From Phenylobacterium sp. (lineage in GTDB: Bacteria; Pseudomonadota; Alphaproteobacteria; Caulobacterales; Caulobacteraceae), in NCBI RefSeq assembly GCF_016124325.1, contig NZ_WGNY01000016.1, forward strand, positions 62,001 to 126,000: a DNA stretch of 64,000 nt, in the 5' to 3' direction. The position numbers and the translations under genes were made by a program. Numbering within the stretch: the first letter of the stretch is position 1; the number at the start of each line of letters is the position of its first letter. Positions 1 to 8,600 of this stretch are shown in pieces. The notes beneath the pieces are model-generated. The model searched no databases. It was not told the origin of the DNA and was given only the letters and a program-made list of their open reading frames with translations.

Positions 1-899
1 GCTACGTCCGCCGCGCCCTGGAGGACGGCATCCTCTTCCGCGAGAAGCTGGGCGTGAACCCGTTCAAGCTGGGCTTCATCGGCTCGACCGACAACCACAA
101 CGCCACGCCGGGCGCGGCGGAGGAGCGCAACTACTTCGGCGCCTCGGGCGGCCGTGACGGCACGCCGGCGGCGCGGGGCTCGATCCCGCGCGACGGCGCC
201 AAGGACTGGCAGGGCGGCCAGAGCGCGGTGATCCGCCAGACGCGCGGCGCCTCGGGCCTGGCCGGCGTCTGGGCCGAGGAGAACAATCGCGAGTCCATCT
301 TCGCGGCCCTGCGCCGGCGCGAGACCTTCGCCACCTCGGGCCCCCGAATCCGCGTGCGCTTCTTCGGCGGCTACGACTTCCCCGCCGACATCGCCACGCG
401 GCCCGACGTGGTGCGCACCGCCTATGCGAAGGGCGTGCCGATGGGCGGCGACCTGCCCGCCGCCAAGGGCCGCGCGCCGACCTTCCTCGTTTGGGCCGTG
501 CGCGACCCGACCGGCGGCTATCTGCAACGGGCCCAGATCGTGAAGGGCTGGATCGAGAACGGCGCGGCCAAGGAGAAAGTGTTCGACGTCGCCTGCTCCG
601 ACGGGCTGAAGGTGGATCCCAAGACCGCCCGCTGCCCCGACAACGGCGCCTCGGTGAACCTCGCCACCTGTGAACCCGACCGCTTCAAGGGCGACGTGGA
701 GCTGCGCACCGTCTGGACCGATCCGGGCTTCGACCCCAAGCAGCGCGCCTTCTACTACGTCCGCGTGCTGGAGAACCCGTCGTGCCGCTGGTCGACCTGG
801 GACGCCATCCGCAATGGCACGCCGCCCAACCCGACCTTCCCGGCGACGATCATGGAGCGGGCCTGGTCATCGCCGATCTGGTTCGACCCCACCGCCTGA
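1..899 (+). CDS. DUF3604 family protein, C-terminal part (5' end outside window)
   Basis: The reading frame is open from the left edge (first full codon at base 3), so the start lies upstream. The visible 298 residues match the C-terminal half of the next gene almost residue for residue, including the FIGSTDNHN segment that corresponds to a putative metal-binding Asp-x-His in the full-length paralogue. DUF3604 proteins resemble PHP-type metal-dependent hydrolases; the substrate is unknown. The 38-base gap and same strand suggest a tandem duplication transcribed together. Confident as to family; function unknown. Confidence 0.85.
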   Translation, partial: YVRRALEDGILFREKLGVNPFKLGFIGSTDNHNATPGAAEERNYFGASGGRDGTPAARGSIPRDGAKDWQGGQSAVIRQTRGASGLAGVWAEENNRESIFAALRRRETFATSGPRIRVRFFGGYDFPADIATRPDVVRTAYAKGVPMGGDLPAAKGRAPTFLVWAVRDPTGGYLQRAQIVKGWIENGAAKEKVFDVACSDGLKVDPKTARCPDNGASVNLATCEPDRFKGDVELRTVWTDPGFDPKQRAFYYVRVLENPSCRWSTWDAIRNGTPPNPTFPATIMERAWSSPIWFDPTA

Positions 900-937
900 T
901 CCGGGCGACAAGAAACAAAAAAGCGAGGGAGAGCGCC

Positions 938-2899
938 GTGACACCCAGGTTGAAGGACACCTTGCGCTACGCCGCGCCCGCGGTCGTGGTCGGCCTGCTG
1001 GTGGCCGGCGGCGCGGTCGGGGCCATGACCGGCGCGAAGCCGGAGCCGGCGTCGCCCGCCGCCAAGACCGTCGCGTCCGCGGCCAAACCCGCCGCGGCCA
1101 GCGCGCCTTCGTCGTCTGAGCGACTTCCGGGCTACAACCCGGACCGCAACGCCTATTTCGGCGATCTGCACGTCCACACCTATCTGTCGAACGACGCCTA
1201 TATCTTCAACGTCCGCCGCACGCCGGAAGACGCCTACCGGTTCGCGAAGGGCGAGCCGATCGGCCATGCCGCCGGCTACCAGATCCGCCTGACGGGCGGT
1301 CCGCTCGACTTCACCGCGGTGACCGACCACTCCGAATACATGGGCGTCGTGCGTGAGGCGGGAGATCCCGCCAGCCCGCTCTCGAAGCTGGACTTCGCCA
1401 AGGCGCTGGTGAGTTCGGATCGGGAGGAGATTCAGAAGGCCTTCCGCGCCTTCGGGCAGGCCTGGCGCAACGGGACGCTGCCGGAGCCCTTCAAGGATCC
1501 GGCCATCCGCTCCCGAGCCTGGCAGGAAGTGCAGGATGCGGCGGCGCGCAACTACCAGCCCGGCAAGTTCACGACCTTCGTGGGCTATGAGTTCACCGCG
1601 GGCCTGACCGGCCGGAACCTGCACCGCAACGTGATCTTCCGCTCCGCGAAGGTTCCGACGCTGCCCTTCTCCGTCGCCGATTCGAACGATCCCGAGGATC
1701 TGTGGCGCAAGATGGACGGCTGGCGCGGCGCGGGCGTTGACGTGCTGGCGATCCCGCACAACTCGAACGGCTCGGACGGCCTCATGTTCGACGGCAGCCG
1801 GATGAACGGCCAGTCGATCGACCGGGCCTACGCCGAGCTGCGCGCCCGCAACGAGCCCCTGGTCGAGCTCACCCAGACCAAGGGGACTTCGGAGACCCAT
1901 CCCTCGCTCTCGCCCAACGACGAGTGGGCGAATTTCGAGATCATGGAGAGCTACATCGGCCTCAACAAGGCGATCACGAAGTTCGACGGCGGCTACGTCC
2001 GCCGGGCGCTGGAGGACGGCCTTCTCTATCGCGAAAAGGTGGGCGCCAACCCGTTCAAGCTGGGCTTCATCGGCTCGTCCGACACCCACAACGCCGCCCC
2101 CGGCAGCGTCGAGGAGCCCAACTATTTCTCGAAGGCCGGGCGGGCCGACGGGATGCCCGAGCTGCGGGGATCGATCCCGCCGAACGGCGCCAGGACCTGG
2201 GAGGGCGTCGACGCCGCCGCGGCCGGCGGCCGCTACAATTCCTGGGGGGCCTCGGGCCTGGCCGGGGTCTGGGCCGAGCAGAACGACCGCGAGTCGATCT
2301 TCGCGGCGCTGCGCCGGCGCGAGACCTTCGCCACCTCGGGCCCTCGCATCCGCGTTCGGTTCTTCGGGGGCTACGACTTCCCGTCCGACCTGCTGACCCG
2401 GCCCGACACCGTGCGCCAGGCCTACGCTCACGGCGTGCCGATGGGCGGCGACCTGGCCGCCGCCAAGGGCCGCGCGCCCAAGTTCCTGGTCTGGGCCGTC
2501 CGCGATCCGAAGTCGGGCTATCTGCAACGCGCCCAGATCGTGAAGGGCTGGATCGAGAACGGGGTGGCCAAGGAGAAGGTCTTCGACGTCGCCTGCTCCG
2601 ACGGGCTGGCCTTGAACAAGACCACCTGGCGCTGCCCCGACAACGGCGCGTCGGTGAACCTCCAGACCTGCGAACCCGACCGCTTCAAGGGTGACGTGGA
2701 GATGCGCACCGTCTGGACCGATCCGCAGTTCGATCCCAAGCAGCGGGCCTTCTACTACGTCCGCGTGCTGGAGAACCCGTCGTGCCGCTGGTCGACCTGG
2801 GACGCGCTGCGCAACGGCACGCCGCCCAACCCGGCGCTTGCCCCCACCGTCATGGAACGCGCCTGGTCCTCGCCCATCTGGTTCGAGCCCACCGCCTGA
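938..2899 (+). CDS. DUF3604 family putative metal-dependent hydrolase, membrane-anchored or secreted
   Basis: A 653-residue protein. I chose the GTG at 938 because GAGGGA lies 7 bases upstream and it gives an N-terminal hydrophobic segment (about residues 10-28) suited to a signal peptide or anchor; the frame extends further upstream inside the preceding gene. Putative metal ligands follow the PHP-like order: HVH near residue 78, TDH near 129, PH near 274 and SDTH near 380. DUF3604 is known only as a conserved family, often beside TBDRs and sulfatases. It is a close paralogue of the upstream gene. The role is probably hydrolytic and periplasmic, which is inference. Confidence 0.85.
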   Translation: MTPRLKDTLRYAAPAVVVGLLVAGGAVGAMTGAKPEPASPAAKTVASAAKPAAASAPSSSERLPGYNPDRNAYFGDLHVHTYLSNDAYIFNVRRTPEDAYRFAKGEPIGHAAGYQIRLTGGPLDFTAVTDHSEYMGVVREAGDPASPLSKLDFAKALVSSDREEIQKAFRAFGQAWRNGTLPEPFKDPAIRSRAWQEVQDAAARNYQPGKFTTFVGYEFTAGLTGRNLHRNVIFRSAKVPTLPFSVADSNDPEDLWRKMDGWRGAGVDVLAIPHNSNGSDGLMFDGSRMNGQSIDRAYAELRARNEPLVELTQTKGTSETHPSLSPNDEWANFEIMESYIGLNKAITKFDGGYVRRALEDGLLYREKVGANPFKLGFIGSSDTHNAAPGSVEEPNYFSKAGRADGMPELRGSIPPNGARTWEGVDAAAAGGRYNSWGASGLAGVWAEQNDRESIFAALRRRETFATSGPRIRVRFFGGYDFPSDLLTRPDTVRQAYAHGVPMGGDLAAAKGRAPKFLVWAVRDPKSGYLQRAQIVKGWIENGVAKEKVFDVACSDGLALNKTTWRCPDNGASVNLQTCEPDRFKGDVEMRTVWTDPQFDPKQRAFYYVRVLENPSCRWSTWDALRNGTPPNPALAPTVMERAWSSPIWFEPTA

Positions 2900-2911
2900 G
2901 GCGGCGGCCCC

Positions 2912-4162
2912 TCAGGCCGGCGGGGTGAGGGCGAAGGCTTCGGCGGCGATGGCGATGGTCTCGTCGATGTCGGCCGGGGCGTGGGCGCCGCTGAGGTTCC
3001 AGTTCAGCGCCGGGTGCAGCAGCGCGCCGCGCGCCGCGGCCTCGCGCGCGAACCGGCGCTGGCGCGCCCCATCCTCGTCGTTCGCGAACAGCAGGGTCGG
3101 CATGGTGGGCGGTCCCGAGATGTCGACCGCGTGGCCTGCCTTGGCGGCGCCCGCCGCGAGGCCGTCGCAGAGGCGCTGGCCCATGGCCACGATGTGGTCG
3201 AAGACCCGGTCGCGGTCGTAGATCTCCAGCACCGCCATGGCGGCGGCCATGGGCGTGGCCTCGAACATGTAGGTCGAGGTGTAGAAGATCTTCCGGGCGG
3301 CGCGGCGCAGGTGCTCGCGGGCCAGCAGCGCCGAAATGGCGTGACCGTTGCCCAGCGCCTTGCCGAAGGTGGTGATGTCGGGCTCCAGTCCCAGGCCCTT
3401 GTGCGATCCCTCCGGGTGCAGGCGGAAGCCGTGCCGCACGTCGTCGAACACCAGCTGCACGTCGTGCTGCGCGCGCACCTGCTCGATGGCGGCGATGAAG
3501 TCGGTGGTGGGCGCCACGGTCGGATGCCGGGGGTTCTGGTCCAGCGGGTTGAGGATGATCGCCGCCGACGCCTCGCCATGGGCCCGGCAGTGGTCGACCA
3601 GCGCCTGCGGATCGTTCCAGGGCAGCCGCCAGACGTCGCCGGTCAGCTCCGTCAGGGGACCGGGCTGGGGCAGGGTGGCCAGCTCGGGATCGCTCCCGTG
3701 GTAGGCGGCGGTGAAGGTGATCAGGCCCCGCCGGCGGGTGTGCTGGCGCGCGACGCGGGCGCCCAGGCTCACCACCTCGGACCCGTTCTTGGAGACCACG
3801 CCCCAGGCGAAGCCCGGGAAGCGCGCCAGGAGCCGTTCGATCACCTCCACCAGGGTGTCGGGGAACATGCTGGCGCTGGTGAGCCGTTCGGCCTGGCGGG
3901 CCACGGCGGCCTCCACCTCGGGATGGCGGTAGCCCAGGATGTTCGGGCCGTTGGCGCTGAGGAAATCGATGTAGCGCCGCCCGTCGGGGTCGGTGATGCG
4001 GCAGCCCTCGGCGGCGACGATGAAGCCGGGCAGGACGCCGCGGCCGGCCATGTCGGCGCTGCGCGACAGATAGATGCCGCCGCCGGGCAGCACGGCGTCG
4101 GCGCGGGTCCAGAGCGCCTGGCCCTTCGGACCGTCGACGGGATCCTCGATCATCAACGGCAT
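2912..4162 (-). CDS. Class III aminotransferase, glutamate-1-semialdehyde aminomutase-like
   Basis: A 416-residue PLP enzyme of aminotransferase class III. The start at 4162 is set by AGGAGG 9 bases upstream; the longer frame has no family similarity. FGKALGNG carries the likely Schiff-base lysine (K268), and the FDDVRHGFR block at about 239 corresponds to the cofactor-binding Asp region (usually DE). It resembles glutamate-1-semialdehyde aminomutases but sits last in a catabolic operon, 28 bases after a sulfatase, so a haem-precursor role is unlikely. It more likely transfers or moves an amino group on the operon's substrate. Confidence 0.85.
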   Translation of the reverse strand: MPLMIEDPVDGPKGQALWTRADAVLPGGGIYLSRSADMAGRGVLPGFIVAAEGCRITDPDGRRYIDFLSANGPNILGYRHPEVEAAVARQAERLTSASMFPDTLVEVIERLLARFPGFAWGVVSKNGSEVVSLGARVARQHTRRRGLITFTAAYHGSDPELATLPQPGPLTELTGDVWRLPWNDPQALVDHCRAHGEASAAIILNPLDQNPRHPTVAPTTDFIAAIEQVRAQHDVQLVFDDVRHGFRLHPEGSHKGLGLEPDITTFGKALGNGHAISALLAREHLRRAARKIFYTSTYMFEATPMAAAMAVLEIYDRDRVFDHIVAMGQRLCDGLAAGAAKAGHAVDISGPPTMPTLLFANDEDGARQRRFAREAAARGALLHPALNWNLSGAHAPADIDETIAIAAEAFALTPPA

Positions 4163-4190
4163 GGCGGGCGCCTCCTGGTCGATTGCGGCG

Positions 4191-5735
4191 TCAGGCCTGG
4201 TCACCGGCCGGCGGCCCTTCGGCGCCCGGCTTGAGGTTGGGGAACTTCGCGACGCTGGCGGCGTAGTCGCGCTGGATGCGGGCCATGGGGCGGCGGACCC
4301 AGAGGCTGGTCGTGGAGATGTTCCACATCTCCTTGGGATCGTTCTCAAGGTCGAACAGCCAGGGATTGGGCAGGGTGTAGGCCAGGGTGGTCGTGGCGTT
4401 CTGGCCGGTGGAGACCACCTCGTTGCGCGGCGGCTCCCGGATCTCGAAGTGCATCTTGAAGTTCCGCCACTTGATCGCCAGCAGGCGATCGGCGTGGAAG
4501 TACATGATGTGGTCGCGGCTCGACTCGGCCTTGTCGCCGAACAGGAAGTCGGTCTGGTCGAGAGAGTCGACGGCCCGGTCGGTGGGCGTGCGGTCGGCCG
4601 CGCCGGCCACCCGCGCCAGGGTGCGGTAGAAATCGAGGATCGCGACGATCTGGTTGGAGGTGCGGCCGGGGGTCGTGCGGCCCGGCCAGCGGATCACGCA
4701 GGGCACGCGGAAGGCGCCCTCCCAGCCGCTCGGGAACTCGCCGCGGAACGGGCCGGAGTCGGACTGGCCGCCGAAGTCGACGCCGGGGCCCTGGAAGGTC
4801 TGCGGGCCGTTGTCGCTGGTGAAGATCACGATGGTGTTGTCGGCGATGCCGGCGGCGTCCACCGCGTCGATCACCCGGCCGGCGTTGTGGTCGATCTCGT
4901 CGAGCGCGTTCTGGTACTGCGAGCGGTTGGGCTTGGTGAAGTCCGGGTGCGTCAGCGGCGGATCGTGCGGCAGGGTGTAGGGCAGGTAGAGGAAGAAGGG
5001 CTTCTTCGCCTTGGCGTGCTTGTCGATGTAGGCCACGGCGCGGTCGGTGATCTCGCGGTCGATCAGCGAGCGGGCGGTCCGGTCGTAGGGGCGCAGCGCC
5101 CGGCTGGGCTCGCCGCGCCGGCCCTCCAGCACGGGCTGGAGCTGGTATTCCGAAGGCACGAAGCCCGGCTGGATCGTCCAGTTGCTCTCGCCGCTGGAGC
5201 GGGGGATGCCGAACCACTCGTCGAAGCCCTGGTCGGTGGGGAAGCGGCCCTCGCTCGAACCGAGGTGCCACTTGCCGTAGCAGGCGGTCGCATAGCCGGC
5301 GTCCGAGAGCAGCTCGGCCAGGGTGTACTCCCACGGCGCGATGCCGTCCTTGCCGCCGTTCAGTTCGACGCGGGAGGTGCCGCTGCGCACCGGCATCCGG
5401 CCCGTGAGCAGGGCCGAACGCGTGGGCGTGCATTCCGGCTCGACGTTGAAGTTGGTCAGCCGCAGGCCCTGGGTCGCCAGCCGGTCGATGTTGGGGGTCG
5501 GCACGCCGCGCAGCTCGCCGCCGCCGTAGCAGCCCAGGTCGCCGTAGCCGAAGTTGTCGACCATCATGAAGACGATGTTGGGCCGCGCGCCGTCGACCGG
5601 CTTGCGGGCCGGCGGGGCCGCGGCGCGCGTGGCCGTCACCGACGCGGCGAGGCCGATCAGGCCGGTTCCGCCGGCCAGCAGCGCCCGGCGGCTCGCGCCG
5701 GGGGTTCCGGGGGCTTTGGGCGGCTTGCGGGACAT
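4191..5735 (-). CDS. Sulfatase, formylglycine-dependent, Tat-exported
   Basis: A 514-residue alkaline-phosphatase-superfamily sulfatase. The N-terminus has a twin-arginine signal (SRRALLAGG, R16-R17) and a hydrophobic stretch ending near residue 40. MVDNFGYGDLG supplies metal ligands. The activation motif is C102-T-P-T-R106, a CxPxR sequence in which cysteine becomes formylglycine. The start is fixed by AGGAG close upstream. It lies in the operon after two PLP enzymes and before a third. The FGE gene at 14146-15138 can supply maturation. Arylsulfatase-type by sequence; the substrate is unknown. Confidence 0.92.
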   Translation of the reverse strand: MSRKPPKAPGTPGASRRALLAGGTGLIGLAASVTATRAAAPPARKPVDGARPNIVFMMVDNFGYGDLGCYGGGELRGVPTPNIDRLATQGLRLTNFNVEPECTPTRSALLTGRMPVRSGTSRVELNGGKDGIAPWEYTLAELLSDAGYATACYGKWHLGSSEGRFPTDQGFDEWFGIPRSSGESNWTIQPGFVPSEYQLQPVLEGRRGEPSRALRPYDRTARSLIDREITDRAVAYIDKHAKAKKPFFLYLPYTLPHDPPLTHPDFTKPNRSQYQNALDEIDHNAGRVIDAVDAAGIADNTIVIFTSDNGPQTFQGPGVDFGGQSDSGPFRGEFPSGWEGAFRVPCVIRWPGRTTPGRTSNQIVAILDFYRTLARVAGAADRTPTDRAVDSLDQTDFLFGDKAESSRDHIMYFHADRLLAIKWRNFKMHFEIREPPRNEVVSTGQNATTTLAYTLPNPWLFDLENDPKEMWNISTTSLWVRRPMARIQRDYAASVAKFPNLKPGAEGPPAGDQA

Positions 5736-5770
5736 GACGGCTCCTGCGGCTTCGGGTGGGCGTGCGGCGG

Positions 5771-7090
5771 TCAGTTCAGGGCGTTGCGGAAGCTGGCGTC
5801 GAGGGCGTCGATCACCGGCCCGATGTCGGACATCGACAGGCAGAGCGGCGGCACCATGCGCAGCACGCTGCGGTGCGGGCCGGACTTGCTGACGACGACG
5901 CCCTGCCGGCGGGTCTCCTCGAAGATCGCGGCGGTCTCGGCCGTGGCCGGCTCCTTGGTGCTGCGGTCCTTCACCAGCTCGATGGCGGTCATCAGCCCGA
6001 CGCCGCGCACGTCGCCGATGATCGCGTGCCGCTGCTGGAGTTCGGCCAGGCCCTCCTTGAGCGCGGCGCCGACCGTGCGGGCGTTGTCCTGCAGCTTCTC
6101 CTCGCGGATGGCCTGGAGCACCGCGCGGCCGGCCGCGCAGGCCACCGGATTGGCGCCGTAGGTGTGGAACAGGAACTTGTCGGCCATGCACTCGGCGATG
6201 TGCCGCTTGGTCACCACCGCGCCCAGCGGGATGCCGTTGCCGATGCCCTTGGCCATCACCACGATGTCGGGGACCACGCCGTCGGCCTCGAAGGCCCAGA
6301 AGTGGTCGCCCGTGCGGGCGAAGCCCGACTGCACCTCGTCGCTGATCGCCAGCCCGCCGGCGGCGCGGACCCGCTCGAAGGCGCCGGCGAGGTAGCCGGG
6401 CGGCATCGGCACGATCCCGCCGTAGCCCTGGACGGTCTCGATGATCATGCCGGCCAGCCGGCCCGAGGTGGCGGTCTGGATCGCCCGGTCGATCTCGTCG
6501 AGGTACGGCTGCACGCCCGGGCCGAAGACGCCGCGGTATTGGTTGGGCTCGGGCACGAAGGTGACGCCGCCCAGTTGCGGCACGTCATGGCGGAAGCCGG
6601 CGATGCCGGTCAGCGCCTGCGCGCCGAAGGTCGCGCCGTGGTAGCTGGTCCGCAGCGACAGCATGTCGATGGCGCCGGTGAACTCGCGCGCCATCAGCAG
6701 CGCCAGGTCGACGGCCTCGGTCCCGCTGTTGGTGAAGTGGACGACCCAGTCGTGGCCCGCCGGCATGGTCGCCACCAGCTCCTCGGCCAGGTGCGCCGGG
6801 ACGGGGTGGTAGAACATGGTCGTGCAGTGGGTGAGCTGGGCGGCCTGCGCCTGCACCGCGGCGACCACCTTGGGATGGGCGTGGCCCACCGAGATGCAGA
6901 GGTTCATGCCCAGCAGGTCGGTGTACCGCCGGCCGGTCTCGTCCCAGAGGTACTGCATCTCGCCGCGCTGGAAGATCAGCGGGGACTGGTAGGGCACGAA
7001 CTTGCGCTGGGACGCCGCGTAGTACCGCTCCCGGCGGTTGACGACGCCCTCGGTCGACCAGTCGGTGGCGAGCGGTTCGGCGGTGTCCAA
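5771..7090 (-). CDS. Class III aminotransferase, alanine-glyoxylate aminotransferase 2-like
   Basis: A 439-residue fold-type I PLP aminotransferase. It has the NSGTEAVDLA phosphate-binding loop near 121, SDEVQSGFARTG (cofactor Asp at 251) and AKGIGNGIPLG with the likely catalytic lysine K281. Closest by eye to AGXT2 and omega-amino acid transaminases, which act on amino acids or amines with pyruvate or glyoxylate. Start is TTG at 7090 with GGGAG 7 bases upstream. It sits between the PLP decarboxylase and the sulfatase with gaps of about 33 and 35 bases, so an operon is likely. Confidence 0.9.
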   Translation of the reverse strand: MDTAEPLATDWSTEGVVNRRERYYAASQRKFVPYQSPLIFQRGEMQYLWDETGRRYTDLLGMNLCISVGHAHPKVVAAVQAQAAQLTHCTTMFYHPVPAHLAEELVATMPAGHDWVVHFTNSGTEAVDLALLMAREFTGAIDMLSLRTSYHGATFGAQALTGIAGFRHDVPQLGGVTFVPEPNQYRGVFGPGVQPYLDEIDRAIQTATSGRLAGMIIETVQGYGGIVPMPPGYLAGAFERVRAAGGLAISDEVQSGFARTGDHFWAFEADGVVPDIVVMAKGIGNGIPLGAVVTKRHIAECMADKFLFHTYGANPVACAAGRAVLQAIREEKLQDNARTVGAALKEGLAELQQRHAIIGDVRGVGLMTAIELVKDRSTKEPATAETAAIFEETRRQGVVVSKSGPHRSVLRMVPPLCLSMSDIGPVIDALDASFRNALN

Positions 7091-7123
7091 GTCACGTCTC
7101 CCTTCCGGGGCTGGGCCTAGGGG

Positions 7124-8383
7124 TCAGTAGGTGGCGGTCAGGTCGCTCTTCGACTTGGCGGCGCGCACCGCGGCGACGCTTTCGCGCAGATCGGCGAGAT
7201 ATTGCTCACGGGCCGGCTCGTGCTGCATCGACAGCATCGTATGCATGCCGCGCGGCGCGCTGGTCAGTCCGGGGATCCATTTCTTCGCGCGCATCTGCTC
7301 GGCGACGGCGTAGATGTCGAAGGCGTTGGAGCCGAAGTTGATGATGGTGACGTCAGGCTTGGCCCAGAGCTCCAGCCCCTCGATCGCGGTGATCCCCTCG
7401 ACGTAGCGGTCGACCATGGCCGACAGGTTCCGCGCCGCGCGCGTGTAGCCCTCGACGCCGAGGTGGTTGATCACCGCCCAGGCCGCGGCGACCGCCGCGC
7501 CGGGCCGGGAGCCCGACATGGTGGCCGTGGTGTACATGCCGCTGGGCCAGTAGCCGAGGCGGAACGTCGAGCGGTCCAGATCCTCCCCCTCCCGGAAGAA
7601 GACGGTGGACGAGGGCTTCGGGGCGAAGCCGAACTTGTGCAGGTCGGCCGAGATCGAGCGCACGCCGGAATGGCGGAAGTCGAACACCGGCGTGCCGCGC
7701 CCGATCCGCTCGAACCAGGGCGCGATCCAGCCGCCCACGCAGGCGTCGACATGCATCCAGACGCCGGCGGCCTCGGCCACGGCGCTGACCTCTCCGATCG
7801 GATCGATGACGCCGTGCGGGAAGCAGGGCGCCGAGGCCACGACCATCATGGTGTTCTCGTCGATCAGGTTGCGCAGGGCCTCGACGTTCACCCGGCGGTC
7901 GGGGTCGAGCGGGGCGCGGCGCACCTCCACGTCCATCAGGATCGCGGCCTTGTCGAACGCCGGATGGCCGGTGACGGGCATGACGATGTTGAGCGGCGCG
8001 CCGGGATTGTGGGACTTGAGCGCGCGGTGGCGCTCGCGCGCGGCCTTCGTCGCCAGCAGGATGCTTTCGGTGCCGCCGGTGGTGAAGACGCCGCGGCCGC
8101 CCTCCGGCGCCGAGAGCAGGTCGAGGCCGTAGTCGAGCACCTCGCGCTCCATCGCCGCCAGGCCCGGATAGGCCCGCGCGGCGCCCAGTGCGTTCTCGGA
8201 GAAGAACGCCATGAAGGCGCGCTTGCCGACCTCGTAGGCTTCCTGGTCGGCCATGAAGAAGAAGATCGCGGTGCGGCCGGCGCGCCAGTCGGCGTCGTCG
8301 GACGTGCGCTGGCGCATCTCGCGCTCGAGATCGGACCAGGGACGGTCGCCCTTGGGAAATGCGGCTCGCGTGGTGTCGGCCAT
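7124..8383 (-). CDS. PLP-dependent group II decarboxylase, sphingosine-1-phosphate lyase-like
   Basis: A 419-residue PLP enzyme. HVDACVGG (D213 region) and ISADLHKFGFAPK (likely Schiff-base K250) are the pattern of sphingosine-1-phosphate lyases and related group II decarboxylases; the text around HKFGFAPK followed by SST favours the lyase-like branch over glutamate decarboxylase. No N-terminal membrane helix is seen, so it should be soluble. The start at 8383 has GGAGAG upstream. As the first enzyme gene of the operon it may cleave or decarboxylate a long-chain or beta-hydroxy amine, which is inference. Confidence 0.85.
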   Translation of the reverse strand: MADTTRAAFPKGDRPWSDLEREMRQRTSDDADWRAGRTAIFFFMADQEAYEVGKRAFMAFFSENALGAARAYPGLAAMEREVLDYGLDLLSAPEGGRGVFTTGGTESILLATKAARERHRALKSHNPGAPLNIVMPVTGHPAFDKAAILMDVEVRRAPLDPDRRVNVEALRNLIDENTMMVVASAPCFPHGVIDPIGEVSAVAEAAGVWMHVDACVGGWIAPWFERIGRGTPVFDFRHSGVRSISADLHKFGFAPKPSSTVFFREGEDLDRSTFRLGYWPSGMYTTATMSGSRPGAAVAAAWAVINHLGVEGYTRAARNLSAMVDRYVEGITAIEGLELWAKPDVTIINFGSNAFDIYAVAEQMRAKKWIPGLTSAPRGMHTMLSMQHEPAREQYLADLRESVAAVRAAKSKSDLTATY

Positions 8384-8441
8384 GTCGCTCTCCGGGGGCG
8401 CGACCGCGCGCACGGCGAAGCGCCCGGCTCCGCGCGGTCGG

Positions 8442-8464
8442 CCCATCGATTGATGTTCGATGGG
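8442..8464. promoter_or_regulatory. 8-bp inverted repeat upstream of the PLP-decarboxylase gene
   Basis: CCCATCGA and TCGATGGG form a perfect 8-base dyad with a 7-base spacer, about 60 bases before the decarboxylase start. The position and form suit a repressor operator or a 5' stem in the mRNA. No regulator gene is adjacent. Confidence 0.4.
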
Positions 8465-8502
8465 GACCGGCGGCGCGAGGGGAGGCCCATGCCGCCGGTC
8501 CC
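8463..8502 (-). terminator. Strong GC hairpin between TBDR and PLP decarboxylase
   Basis: GGGACCGGCGGC pairs perfectly with GCCGCCGGTCCC (12 bp) around a 16-base loop, about 100 bases after the TBDR stop. No U-run follows, so it is more likely a partial terminator or RNA-stabilising stem than a full intrinsic terminator. It overlaps the last bases of the neighbouring 8-bp dyad, so the two could be alternative structures. Confidence 0.45.
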
Positions 8503-8600
8503 TTGGCGTCACGCCTCCGCGTCCATCCCGGTCGCCGCTTCGCAGGGCGGGTCGGGCGGGGCGCGGCGCGCCGTGGCGCCGTGTACGTTCGCCGCCGCCG

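Noticed and set aside
755..2527. Long minus-strand open frame (590 codons) opposite the DUF3604 gene
   Set aside because: It is the antisense shadow of a high-GC gene; composition is dominated by Gly, Val, Arg and Ala, with no family motifs.
2912..4162. Haem-biosynthesis glutamate-1-semialdehyde aminomutase (hemL)
   Set aside because: Sequence resembles the family, but alphaproteobacteria normally make 5-aminolevulinate from glycine and succinyl-CoA, and the gene sits in a catabolic operon.
4163..4348. N-terminal extension of the aminotransferase at 2912-4162
   Set aside because: The extension is Arg/Pro/Ser-rich, overlaps the sulfatase gene, and a strong AGGAGG lies before the inner ATG.
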